Assembly (NCBI GenBank): GCA_964649825.1
Contig: CAZYQW010000002.1
Location: forward strand, 1-63,460
DNA from: CAZYQW01 sp964649825
GTDB taxonomy: Bacteria > Planctomycetota > B15-G4 > JADJEK01
Direction of reading: 5' to 3'
DNA length: 63,460 nt
This document shows positions 34,952-43,127 of this stretch, piece after piece. Position 1 is the stretch's first letter. Each line of letters opens with the position of its first letter. Below the pieces are notes generated by a model, which saw only the letters and a program-made list of their open reading frames with translations, was not told where the DNA came from and did no database searches. Made by a program: the position numbers and the translations under genes.

Positions 34952-37302
34952 GTCGTCGCGTCTCCTGCGTGGGCGTCGGATCGCAAGTCCGCGAAGAACG
35001 AGTCGGACCATTCTAGGTCGTCGCCGCGATCGATCAGCTCGATGGTCGGCGCGAACCGTCCTTTGGTGCGGCGATGGATGAGATCTGCGGCTTCGCGTGC
35101 GCGATCGGTCGGGCACCGGCTGCGCTCGAGCCGGAAGTACGTGCGCAGGTCTTGGAGGCTGACGCGATCGAGCGGAGGCAGGATCTCGATGCGGAACGCG
35201 TCGCTCTCGAGCTCGGCTTGGTCGGGCAGGTCGCGCGCCATGGCGACGAGCTCGTGACCTTCATCCGGGCACTCGAGGGTCAGCAGGCTCAGGATGCGCA
35301 GGTCGTCCGGACACTGGCTGGTGAGCCGCTGCGCGCAATACTTCGCCCAGACGAGCAGCTCGCCGGGGCGCAGCTCGAAAGCCTGCGATCCGCCGTGGAC
35401 TCCCCAGTCGATCAGGACGAGCGTGATCGCGGATCGTGACGAACGCGGCTTGAGCTTGCGGAGCCCCTCCTTCACCGACGCGGTGGGCCCGAGGCCGAGC
35501 CCGCGCAGGAGCTCCGCCTCGAGGTCGTTCGCAGAGAACCTGAGCGGGTCATCGGGCCGGCGGACGTGGATGCGGATCGACAGATGCCGCGTGCCGCCGT
35601 CGCCGCCTTCGCCGTCGAGGTGATGGAGGATCTGCGTGGCGAGCAGGCTCGTCAGGTTCGATTCGTCGCCGTAGCCGACCTGGCAGGAGACGCGCAGGGA
35701 CTTGGAGTCGAGCAGGTCGCGTCGCGTGGTCCCCGCGCTGCCGCGCTGCAGCTTTCGATCGAGGAGGAATCGCGCGAGGCAGGGGGGAACCGGCACGCCG
35801 GTCTCCGGCACGATCAGCTCGGAGTACGCGGTGAACGCGGTCGCCGAGACCCTGCCGAGTCGATGCAGCGAGCCGATGGGATCGTGCGAGGTCTCGGGAG
35901 CGATCAACGAGCCGAGCCAGCGTTCGGCGGTGTGGCGAGGGTCGTCGTCCGGGTCGGGCGTGTAGTGGTGGGGCGACGTTTGAACGACGACGAGCGGGAT
36001 CGTCGGGTGCAGGAAACGCACCGCATCGATCACGTCGACTGGCTCCGCGCCGATGAGGTTGAGGAAGAGCACGCGGGGTGGGTGCTCGCCCCACGCGCCG
36101 GCGATCTCCCGCAGGGACCGCGGCTGTTCGTGTCCGCCGGCGTCCTCGAACAGGAGACGCAGCCCGGCGGCGTCGCGGCGCGCCCGGGCGTAGACGTAGA
36201 CGATCGGCCAGCGTCGGGGTGCGCCGAGTGCCGCGATGACGTTCGAGAAGCGCCTCTCGGCGGTCGTGAGGCTCGCCGCATCCGGCCAGCGTTCGTTCAG
36301 GATGCGTTGAAGTCCCGCGACGTGGGCGGCCGTTCCAATCATCGAATCCGTCGGCTCCGGACCGATGAGAAGCACCGACGGCGGCGTGTCGACGCGCTCG
36401 GGTCCGAAGACCGGCGCACGGTCCTTGCCGTCGGGAAGCACGAGCTCGAACGTCCATCCCGAGTCGACGAGGCGCTCGCCCTGCCATGAGACCCGCGACC
36501 ACGCCAGCGCGAGAAGGAGGGGGTCGTTCGTCTGCACGCGAACGCGGAGCGGCGCGAACGTCGGGTTGGGCTCCCCCTTGTGATGGAACAAGAGCTTCAA
36601 GACCCGCGTGATCCTCGCGTCATCGGACCCGAGCAGCGTGCGATAGAGCGCCTCGCCGTCCGCGACGGCGAACTCGGTGAGCGCCGGCTCGACGTCGGAC
36701 CATCGCGTCGGCTTCGGGCGGTCGATCACGCCGTGCGGCCCGAGGAACACGTGATGGAGGAGCCCGCTCTCGAGGTCGAGCCGAACGGTCAGCTCCGCGC
36801 GGTCCCGTGTCTCCTTCGGCCGCGGCGTCTCGTTCCGGCGTGCGAGCCGAAGCAGCTTCTTCACCGCGTCGCGATAGACGACCTGCCGCTGCCCCTCGCG
36901 CTCGATCCCGTTCACCGGACGCTCGTGCTCGTTCAGGTTCTTGAAGTCGGTGAGGCGGACGTCCTTCCCGTCCGCGAGGCGAAACGTCAGGCCCTCGTCA
37001 TCGACGTTGGTCGGTCCCACGTGGAGGCACGTGACCCGCGACTCGTCCAGGAGCTTCGGCAGCTCCTTCTCTTGCACGTAGCGCGATGTCAGGAAGTTGA
37101 TCGAGACCAACAGGATCCCCAGATCCGCGCGGTCGAGCGCCTTCTCGATCATGCCGTCGACCCGGTCGCCGACCTCGAGCTCGTCGTCCGTCCAGACCTC
37201 GAGATCCCCGCGCTCCTCGTACGGTCTCAGGAACCGCCGGAACTCGTCGAAGTACGGTCGATCGACGTGGCTGTAGCTGATGAAGATTCTCAGGCGGGCC
37301 AT
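34948..37302 (-). CDS. TIR-domain protein with large C-terminal signalling region
   Basis: Protein of 784 residues. Residues 1-~110 are a TIR domain: LRIFISYSHVDRPYFDEFRR, then WTDDELEVGDRVDGMIEKAL, LGILLVSINFLTSRYV and a conserved glutamate in QEKELPKLL (E78 or E80), the site of the NAD-cleaving residue in active TIR enzymes. A middle part has RVLFLNLIGAEPVDVIDAV and PLVVVQTSP, and the C-terminal ~250 residues (RRDLLDSKSLRVSCQVGYGD, LVLIDWGVHGG) may be an inactive STAND-like fold, without a Walker A. The ATG at 37302 has GGAGAGGG upstream. It is the first gene of the TIR/MoxR/FGE operon. It could be the toxic effector, degrading NAD or making a nucleotide signal when triggered; that is inference. 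Confidence 0.85.
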   Translation of the reverse strand: MARLRIFISYSHVDRPYFDEFRRFLRPYEERGDLEVWTDDELEVGDRVDGMIEKALDRADLGILLVSINFLTSRYVQEKELPKLLDESRVTCLHVGPTNVDDEGLTFRLADGKDVRLTDFKNLNEHERPVNGIEREGQRQVVYRDAVKKLLRLARRNETPRPKETRDRAELTVRLDLESGLLHHVFLGPHGVIDRPKPTRWSDVEPALTEFAVADGEALYRTLLGSDDARITRVLKLLFHHKGEPNPTFAPLRVRVQTNDPLLLALAWSRVSWQGERLVDSGWTFELVLPDGKDRAPVFGPERVDTPPSVLLIGPEPTDSMIGTAAHVAGLQRILNERWPDAASLTTAERRFSNVIAALGAPRRWPIVYVYARARRDAAGLRLLFEDAGGHEQPRSLREIAGAWGEHPPRVLFLNLIGAEPVDVIDAVRFLHPTIPLVVVQTSPHHYTPDPDDDPRHTAERWLGSLIAPETSHDPIGSLHRLGRVSATAFTAYSELIVPETGVPVPPCLARFLLDRKLQRGSAGTTRRDLLDSKSLRVSCQVGYGDESNLTSLLATQILHHLDGEGGDGGTRHLSIRIHVRRPDDPLRFSANDLEAELLRGLGLGPTASVKEGLRKLKPRSSRSAITLVLIDWGVHGGSQAFELRPGELLVWAKYCAQRLTSQCPDDLRILSLLTLECPDEGHELVAMARDLPDQAELESDAFRIEILPPLDRVSLQDLRTYFRLERSRCPTDRAREAADLIHRRTKGRFAPTIELIDRGDDLEWSDSFFADLRSDAHAGDATT

Positions 37303-37471
37303 CGCATCCCTCTCCGCAGATCCGCTTCGTCCGACGGCGCGACAGCCTACTTCGTTGTCGCGACGCGGTCAAAGTCGCCGTCCGCGGGACTCCGCGGGGA
37401 GCCGAATGACGACGGCGCCGGCCCGTCGCGCGCCGCTCGTCGCGGCGCGCGACCCGGGGCCGGTGCTCTCG

Positions 37472-38716
37472 TCAGGACTGGATCAGCTTCGTCTTCAGCG
37501 TGCCCTCGAACGAGGCGAACGGGTTCCAACGCGACAGGGCGCCCTTCAGCTTCTTGGGCAGGTAGACGCCGTTCTCGGACAGGATGCCCTTCGCCTGGAG
37601 CTTCGCGCGCGCCGCGCCGAGCCCCGCCACCGAGGGCCCGAGCTGCAGGAGCTCGAGCGTGCGTTTCGGATCGGTCGGCCCGCCGCGCTCGAAGCCGTGG
37701 AGCACCCACGCCGGCGCGAGGAACATCGACGCGAGGTCGGTCTCGGACGGCCCGTCCGCGAACAGGATCGAGATCGAGCGCGAACCGGGCGCGTAGGAGA
37801 TGGAGACCAGCTCATCGATGAGATGGGTGACGCCCGCGTCGTCGACGAGCTTGCCGGCGACCTTCCCGAACTGCACGATCGGCGACCACGCGAGGTCCGC
37901 GGTGCGCGTGACTCCGAGCGCCTCGAACGACGCGATCGAGAACGACTTCGTCACCGGATCGAGCCGCGCGACCTTGCCGGCCTGGCTCGACGTGATCCAG
38001 AGCTCCTCGCGCGGGCCGAACGCGATGCCGTCCGGCTGCTTGAACCCCGGGAGCGGCACGTCGCCGAGCGAGAGGCCGTTGCCGGCGAACTCCATGAGCT
38101 TGTCGCCGGAGAGGTCGCTCACCCAGATGCGACCGTTGGGGCCCATCGCGACGTCCTGCGGGTTCTGCAGCGTGTTCGGAAAGACGGTGTCGTCGATCCC
38201 ACCCGCGACGAAGCCCGCGGGGTCGAACCGGCGCACGGCGGGAGAGCCGCCGACCGCGATGAAGAGGTTGCCGTCGGCGCCGAACGCGAACCCGTCGAGC
38301 TCGACGTCGAGGTCGACGAGCAACCGATGGATCGGCGGGTTCTGCGTCACGTCGAACGCGCGGACGAACTCGGTGCCGGTCGCGTAGAGCAGCCCGTTCG
38401 GCCCGAACGCGAGCGCGGAGGGTCCGTCGCCGACGTCGAAGTCGCGCAGGCTGTCGCCGCCGCCGTCGAACTCGAACACCCGCCCGTTGGCGGAGCCGAC
38501 GTAGAGCAACCCGTTCGGCCCGAACGCGAGCGCGTGCGGAATCGCGAGGCTGGGCGCGGAGAGGGTGCGTACGAAGCCCAGGTCCTCGTCGAGCTCGAGG
38601 ACCACGTTCTCGTTGGGACAGGTCACGAACAAATGGTTGGGGACGAACGACCGGGCCGGCGTCTCGCGAGCGAGAACGGCGAGGGTCAGCGCGAGGGAGG
38701 TGGCGGCGAGCTTCAT
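37472..38716 (-). CDS. Secreted NHL/SMP-30-like beta-propeller protein
   Basis: Exported protein of 414 residues. A signal peptide (MKLAATSLALTLAVLARETPA) leads into six-bladed propeller repeats, each with a PNGLLYVG, DGNLFIAVGG, NGRIWVSDLSGDKL or REELWITSSQAGKV signature. The last ~110 residues are helical/beta and end in PKKLKGALSRWNPFASFEG, a sequence I do not recognise. GGAG lies nine bases before the ATG. The gene is on the same strand as the TIR operon, 169 bp downstream-to-upstream of it, and is probably independent. A ligand-binding or scaffold role is likely. Confidence 0.85.
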   Translation of the reverse strand: MKLAATSLALTLAVLARETPARSFVPNHLFVTCPNENVVLELDEDLGFVRTLSAPSLAIPHALAFGPNGLLYVGSANGRVFEFDGGGDSLRDFDVGDGPSALAFGPNGLLYATGTEFVRAFDVTQNPPIHRLLVDLDVELDGFAFGADGNLFIAVGGSPAVRRFDPAGFVAGGIDDTVFPNTLQNPQDVAMGPNGRIWVSDLSGDKLMEFAGNGLSLGDVPLPGFKQPDGIAFGPREELWITSSQAGKVARLDPVTKSFSIASFEALGVTRTADLAWSPIVQFGKVAGKLVDDAGVTHLIDELVSISYAPGSRSISILFADGPSETDLASMFLAPAWVLHGFERGGPTDPKRTLELLQLGPSVAGLGAARAKLQAKGILSENGVYLPKKLKGALSRWNPFASFEGTLKTKLIQS

Positions 38717-38867
38717 GACTCGAACTCCGAACGAGGAAAGGGCACGAAGGAGAGGAACGAGTCGTCCTCGCCCGGCCGAACGCGCGGAAACCGATCGACG
38801 TCCCGGGCGAACAGCGGGGGCCGAGCGGCGTGGCGCAGAGCAATGGACTGGCGAGCGCGGAGGATCG

Positions 38868-39464
38868 CTATCGGGCGACGAGCGCTCGCACTCGCCGGCG
38901 CAGGTACGGTACGACGTCGCGCTCGAACCACGGGTTCGCCTTCAACCAGCGGTTGTTGCGGGGGCTCGGGTGCGGCAGAGGGACGACGCGTGGCCGGTAC
39001 GACTTCCAGCGCACCACCGCGTCCGTCACGGAAGGGACGCGCTCCGGGCCGAGGTACCGATCGATCGCGTAGCGGCTGAGCAGGAGCGTCAGCTCCACGC
39101 GCGGGAGGTGGCCGAGGACCTCCTCGTGCCAGAGCTTCGCGCATTCGGGCCGCGGCGGCAGGTCGCCCGACGGGCCGGTGCCCGGGTAGCAGAACCCCAT
39201 CGGCACGAGCGCGAATCGGCTGGGATCGTCGAACGTCTTGCGATCGACGCCGAGCCAATCGCGCAGCCGATCGCCGCTCGCGTCGTCCCAAGGCACGCCG
39301 CTCTCATGGACACGTCGGCCGGGTGCTTGCCCAATGATGAGGACGCGCGCGGCGCGGTCGGCCCGGAGAATCGGGCGTGGGCCGAGCGGGAGGTGCGCGG
39401 CGCACGCGTCGCACCGGCGGATACGGGCGAGGAGGTGAGAGAGAGTCGGTTTCACGGAGTGCAT
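38868..39464 (-). CDS. Uracil-DNA glycosylase family protein
   Basis: Protein of 198 residues. VLIIGQAPGRRVHESGVPWD is the family motif 1 with the GQAPG loop, and VVPLPHPSPRNNRWL is motif 3 with the catalytic-pocket HPS. CDACAAHLPLGPRPIL in the N-terminus holds one of the paired cysteines seen in iron-sulfur members (family 4/5-like); a complete four-cysteine set is not evident. It excises uracil or related lesions from DNA. The ATG at 39464 or the GTG four codons later are both possible starts. It stands alone between the NHL gene and a long gap. Confidence 0.85.
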   Translation of the reverse strand: MHSVKPTLSHLLARIRRCDACAAHLPLGPRPILRADRAARVLIIGQAPGRRVHESGVPWDDASGDRLRDWLGVDRKTFDDPSRFALVPMGFCYPGTGPSGDLPPRPECAKLWHEEVLGHLPRVELTLLLSRYAIDRYLGPERVPSVTDAVVRWKSYRPRVVPLPHPSPRNNRWLKANPWFERDVVPYLRRRVRALVAR

Positions 39465-39954
39465 CCGTCGGTGGGTTCGTTGGACGACCCTTTGGATGCC
39501 CGTCGTCGCGGTGGCGTTGCGCGGAATCACGCTGTTGCGAGATTGTGACGCCGGGTCCGCTCCAAGGAACACGCGATCGGCGCGACACGCGATCGGCACG
39601 ACACTCGATCGAAGCGCCCCTCGGTGGCCTCCGACGACGAGATCGTCCCGGAGCCGGCGCGCCGCCGGCCCGCCGTCGCGGCCGGGATCCTCGGCCTCGG
39701 GAACCAGCGGCCGCCGTACGCCTCGCCGGGTCTCTGTGGGTCGCCATCGTCGCGCACTTCGTGTACGACGGATCGTCGGATAGGTGGGGGCCGGACGCGG
39801 AAGCCGCCGCCGCGGTCGGTCCGGTGGGCTGAATCGACGGCGCATCCGTTTTCCTGACGAACACTTTCCCGGATCCCGCTCATGGATCTGGACACGCCGA
39901 ACCGGGACGTCATCCGCGCCCGAAGTCAGCAAGTCGATGGCCTGGAAGAAGAAG
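39465..39954. other. 490-bp intergenic region, possible membrane-protease scrap
   Basis: It lies between the divergent glycosylase and FGE-like genes. A short plus-strand frame near 39719-39780 reads LAGSLWVAIVAHFVYDG, which recalls motif 3 of CPBP intramembrane proteases, but nothing around it supports a gene. A GGCACGACAC/CGGCGCGACAC repeat cluster is seen near 39577-39605. Otherwise nothing is recognised. Confidence 0.25.
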
Positions 39955-41826
39955 ATGGATCCGATTTCACCGAGACCGCAGACCCTCAGCGACGACGAGG
40001 AACGCGCCGTCGTGGCGTTCGAGAGATATCTCGAGCAGTGGGACCAACGGGGGGAGCCCCCTCCGTTCGAGGCGTGCGCCGAGCGCCATCCGCGCGAACG
40101 CGAGCGCCTCCTCGAGATGATGGAGGGGTTGCGCCGGTTCGACGCCGTGCGGCGGGCGGTCCGGGAGAAGGGCGAGCGCGTGCCGGCGGCGCGGCCGAGG
40201 CGCTGGGGGCGCCGCGCGGCGGTGGCCGCCGCATGCCTGTCGGCGGCCACGATCGCGCTCTTTCTCGACGTCCCGGGTCCGTCGAGACCTGCACCTCCGT
40301 CGCCCTACGCCACCGCCGCGCGGGCGGTGCTCGCGCCGCTGGTCGCGTACGGCGCGCTGCACCCCGCGCAATGGGACGAGGTTTCGAGCACGGCCCTCGA
40401 CGACCTGGCGACCTGTTTCGCGGCGGCACGTCGATTGGCGGCCGAGACCCCTTCGTTGGGAACGGAGGAAGAGGTGGCCGAGCTTCGCGTCGAGGTCGAG
40501 CGGTTCCGCGCCCGGCTCGCGTCGACCGCCGGAGAACGAGGCGAGCGGCTGCTGAAGTCGCTCGCCTCCGACCGCGTCGTCGATCGCGTGGAAGGACTGA
40601 TCGACCCGCAGGTTCGCTTCATGGTCGCGGTCGCGGCGCCGGATCCGCCGGCGGTTGGAAGCCCTCCGCGCGGCGTCTCGGCCGAGATTCTCGAGGAGCG
40701 CAGGCTGGCGAAGCACCCGCAGTTCCTGTCGCTTCGCATCATCGACCTGGATGCGGGCGGCGCCGAGACCGACGACGTCGACGTCTTCGCCCAGCCGGCG
40801 AACCTCTACGACGGCTCCCTCGGCCGGGCGCTCTACCTGGGACGTCCGCCCGACCTGCAGTTGCTGCCGCCCGGGGACTTCCGGGTCACGGTCGTGGACG
40901 ACGCGCGCGGGCGATACTCCGAACTGCGGGTGCTCGTCCTGCCGGGCACGCCGATCCCCCCGCGGATCGCGTTCCTTCGCGACTCGAGCGTGGTGACCGC
41001 CGACATGGTGCGGATCTCGCCGGCCACGATCCCCTATGGCGCGACCCGCGATCTCGGCGACGTGATGCACCGCGACGAGGTCGCCGCGGACGTCGAGGGT
41101 TTCTGGATCGATCCCGGCGAGCTCACGAACGAGGAGTACTCGCGGTTCTATCGCGAGACGCGCGCGCATCCGCAGTGGTTCGCGGACGGGCACGAGGCCG
41201 CCCCGGTTCTGCCGACCGCGCTTGCTCCCGACGGCCTGCCGATCTTCGACCAGAACGGCATCTGTCGCGCGGAGTTCGCGCGCCATCCGATCGTTCAGGT
41301 CACATGGAACTGCGCGTCGCTCTGCGCGAACTGGGCGGGGAAGCGGCTGCTGACCGACCGCGAGTGGGAGCGCGCGGCCGGAGGCGCCGCCGGGACGCGT
41401 TATCCGTGGGGTGACGACTATGACGAGTCGCGCGTCGACGCGAGCCGCACGATCGGGGCGCAGCCGCACGCCAAGGACGGAGACACCATCGTCATCGCCT
41501 CCTCCGGCATCGGTACTAGCTCGGTCGACGACCGCCCGAACGGCCAAACCCGCGATGGCGTCCTCCGAATGAGCGACAACGTGGCGGAGTGGGTCGAGGA
41601 CCTGTTCTCCTACACCCGGGCCAGGGACGCGTCGGGCGCGCTCCGATTCTTCTCGATCGGCGAGCCCCCCGCGCTCTCGAGATGCGTTCGCGGTTCGAGC
41701 TGGCAGCTCGTGTCCAGCGCGAACGCTCGGGTGGACGCAAGACGGCTCGCGGTTCCGTCCGCTCGGTCGATCGAGATCGGACTGCGGTGCGCAAAGTCGA
41801 TGACCCCGGACGTTCGGAGGGAATGA
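39955..41826 (+). CDS. Membrane protein with C-terminal FGE-sulfatase-like domain
   Basis: Protein of about 623 residues. A helical N-terminus (DDEERAVVAFERYLEQWDQR) resembles the leader of sigma-paired kinases; a transmembrane helix follows (RRAAVAAACLSAATIALFL, ~84-102), then a long periplasmic region and an FGE-fold domain from ~residue 345 (TIPYGATRDLGD, ELTNEEYSRFYRETR, NWAGKRLLTDREWERAAGG, VAEWVEDLF, CVRGSSWQL). No formylglycine-enzyme cysteine pair is seen and the end is not of the variable type. ATG 39955 has GGAAGA upstream; ATG 39937 is close and possible. It is coupled by ATGA overlap to the following sigma factor and so takes the position a kinase or anti-sigma factor usually has. 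Confidence 0.75.
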   Translation: MDPISPRPQTLSDDEERAVVAFERYLEQWDQRGEPPPFEACAERHPRERERLLEMMEGLRRFDAVRRAVREKGERVPAARPRRWGRRAAVAAACLSAATIALFLDVPGPSRPAPPSPYATAARAVLAPLVAYGALHPAQWDEVSSTALDDLATCFAAARRLAAETPSLGTEEEVAELRVEVERFRARLASTAGERGERLLKSLASDRVVDRVEGLIDPQVRFMVAVAAPDPPAVGSPPRGVSAEILEERRLAKHPQFLSLRIIDLDAGGAETDDVDVFAQPANLYDGSLGRALYLGRPPDLQLLPPGDFRVTVVDDARGRYSELRVLVLPGTPIPPRIAFLRDSSVVTADMVRISPATIPYGATRDLGDVMHRDEVAADVEGFWIDPGELTNEEYSRFYRETRAHPQWFADGHEAAPVLPTALAPDGLPIFDQNGICRAEFARHPIVQVTWNCASLCANWAGKRLLTDREWERAAGGAAGTRYPWGDDYDESRVDASRTIGAQPHAKDGDTIVIASSGIGTSSVDDRPNGQTRDGVLRMSDNVAEWVEDLFSYTRARDASGALRFFSIGEPPALSRCVRGSSWQLVSSANARVDARRLAVPSARSIEIGLRCAKSMTPDVRRE

Positions 41827-42554
41827 AGGCATTGCGGATGTCGCAAGACTTCGACCGGCAGGAGGAGAAAGGCTCGGAGTTCCAGGCCTCGCGACCGCTT
41901 CGCGAGGGGGGGCACGGTCGCGTCACGCCGCCGGGCGACGAAGTGCACGACGAGGGTTCGTTGGATCCGGTCATCCGGAAAGCCTTGGCGGGGGGCCGGT
42001 CGTCGCAGGACGAGTTGTTCCGCGTCCTGCGACCGTCCGTCCTGTTGTTCGTGCGGACTCAAATGAGCTCGGCGTTGCGGATGGCATGCGAGGATGACGA
42101 CGTTTGTCAAGACGTGCTGTATGACGTCTGCCGCTCTCTCAGTCAATCCTCGCATGATTATCAAGGCGAGACCTCGTTCCGTCAGTGGCTGAGGACGATC
42201 ACCCTGAACCGAATCAGGGACCTGGTCGACCACCAAATCGCCGCGAAGCGCAACCGATCGAGGGCGGTATCGATCGAGGCGATGAGCTCACGCACTCGGG
42301 ATCGATTCGTGGTCGATCCGAATCCCAGCCAGGACGCCGCCGCACAGATCCGAGAGGAGATCGACCACCTCATGCAGGCGATCGATCGACTCGATCCGGC
42401 GGAAGCCGAGCTCATACGTCTGGTCGACTTCGAGCAGATCAGCGTGAATCGAGCCGCGAAGATGCTCGGCACGTCGGAGCCGAGCGCGCGCCGCCAGCGC
42501 AATCGCGCATTGGCAAAGATCGCGCTCTTTCTCGGCTCGACGTCCGAGCAATGA
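41823..42554 (+). CDS. ECF-like RNA polymerase sigma factor
   Basis: Protein of 243 residues. Region 2 is MACEDDDVCQDVLYDVCRSL with GETSFRQWLRTITLNRIRDL; region 4 is LDPAEAELIRLVDFEQISVN followed by the helix-turn-helix RAAKMLGTSEPSARRQRNRA. It carries ~60 extra N-terminal residues of low complexity. The start at 41823 overlaps the FGE-like gene (ATGA) with GGAGGG three bases away; ATG 41838 is an alternative. The order, membrane gene first and sigma second, is the reverse of the kinase pairs. It probably responds to the membrane FGE-like protein. Confidence 0.83.
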   Translation: MKALRMSQDFDRQEEKGSEFQASRPLREGGHGRVTPPGDEVHDEGSLDPVIRKALAGGRSSQDELFRVLRPSVLLFVRTQMSSALRMACEDDDVCQDVLYDVCRSLSQSSHDYQGETSFRQWLRTITLNRIRDLVDHQIAAKRNRSRAVSIEAMSSRTRDRFVVDPNPSQDAAAQIREEIDHLMQAIDRLDPAEAELIRLVDFEQISVNRAAKMLGTSEPSARRQRNRALAKIALFLGSTSEQ

Positions 42555-42569
42555 ATCGCGCGCGGGCGC

Positions 42570-42869
42570 TCAGCCGACGGGAATGAGCCTGACGTTGCCC
42601 TGCGCGTTCTCGTACTTGTGGTAGTACTGCCCCTCCCAGAAGACGATACCCACGTACCAGTAACCCAGGGGAGCCGGCGGCGGATCGTCCAGGCGGACCA
42701 ACGTGTCGGTCATTGCGCTGGTCGATGACGACAGGGGCGTTTCGGCCGCCCGCGCCGCCGCTGACCGTGGCGGCGACGACCCGCGTTCCGGCTCACGGAC
42801 ATGGGTCGAGCTCGAGAACGACGCACTGGCCGCGAGAATCGTATGCAGGACGAATTGGGTGACGTTCAT
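42570..42869 (-). CDS. Small secreted protein, unknown
   Basis: Protein of 99 residues. GAGGAG six bases before the ATG is one of the best ribosome sites in the window and makes it a real gene. The N-terminus MNVTQFVLHTILAASASFSS looks like a signal peptide, then comes a Ser/Arg-rich low-complexity part, and the C-terminus (GYWYVGIVFWEGQYYHKYEN) is aromatic, with a possible WW-like beta pattern. It converges with the sigma-factor gene. No family is recognised. Confidence 0.6.
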   Translation of the reverse strand: MNVTQFVLHTILAASASFSSSTHVREPERGSSPPRSAAARAAETPLSSSTSAMTDTLVRLDDPPPAPLGYWYVGIVFWEGQYYHKYENAQGNVRLIPVG

Positions 42870-43086
42870 GTCGATCTCCTCGAGAGTTTGTTGTTGACTT
42901 CCGAGGAGCTATGCGGTGGCAGTGACCCCGATATGGCGGAAGAACTTCTGATTTCGACGAATGGATCGCCGCATCGCGGCAAGGACGCGGCGAGCTTCGG
43001 AGCGTCGAGTCTTCGTCTGGTCCCCGGTCCGGCCGCACGGAGCACCGCCACGGGGACGCGTTTCGCGCGGGGCTCGGTGGACCGGC

Positions 43087-43092
43087 TACAAT
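43087..43092 (+). promoter_or_regulatory. Candidate -10 element (TACAAT)
   Basis: CGGCTACAATCC lies 36 bp before the GTG at 43128. It resembles the elements at 15403 and 47439; no convincing -35 is present at 16-18 bp. Confidence 0.3.
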
Positions 43093-43127
43093 CCTCACCC
43101 GTTCGTTCACGAGAAAGCGAGAAGCGC

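Noticed and set aside
39719..39780. CPBP intramembrane protease gene
   Set aside because: Only one short motif-like string, with no other helices or motifs and no open frame of suitable length.
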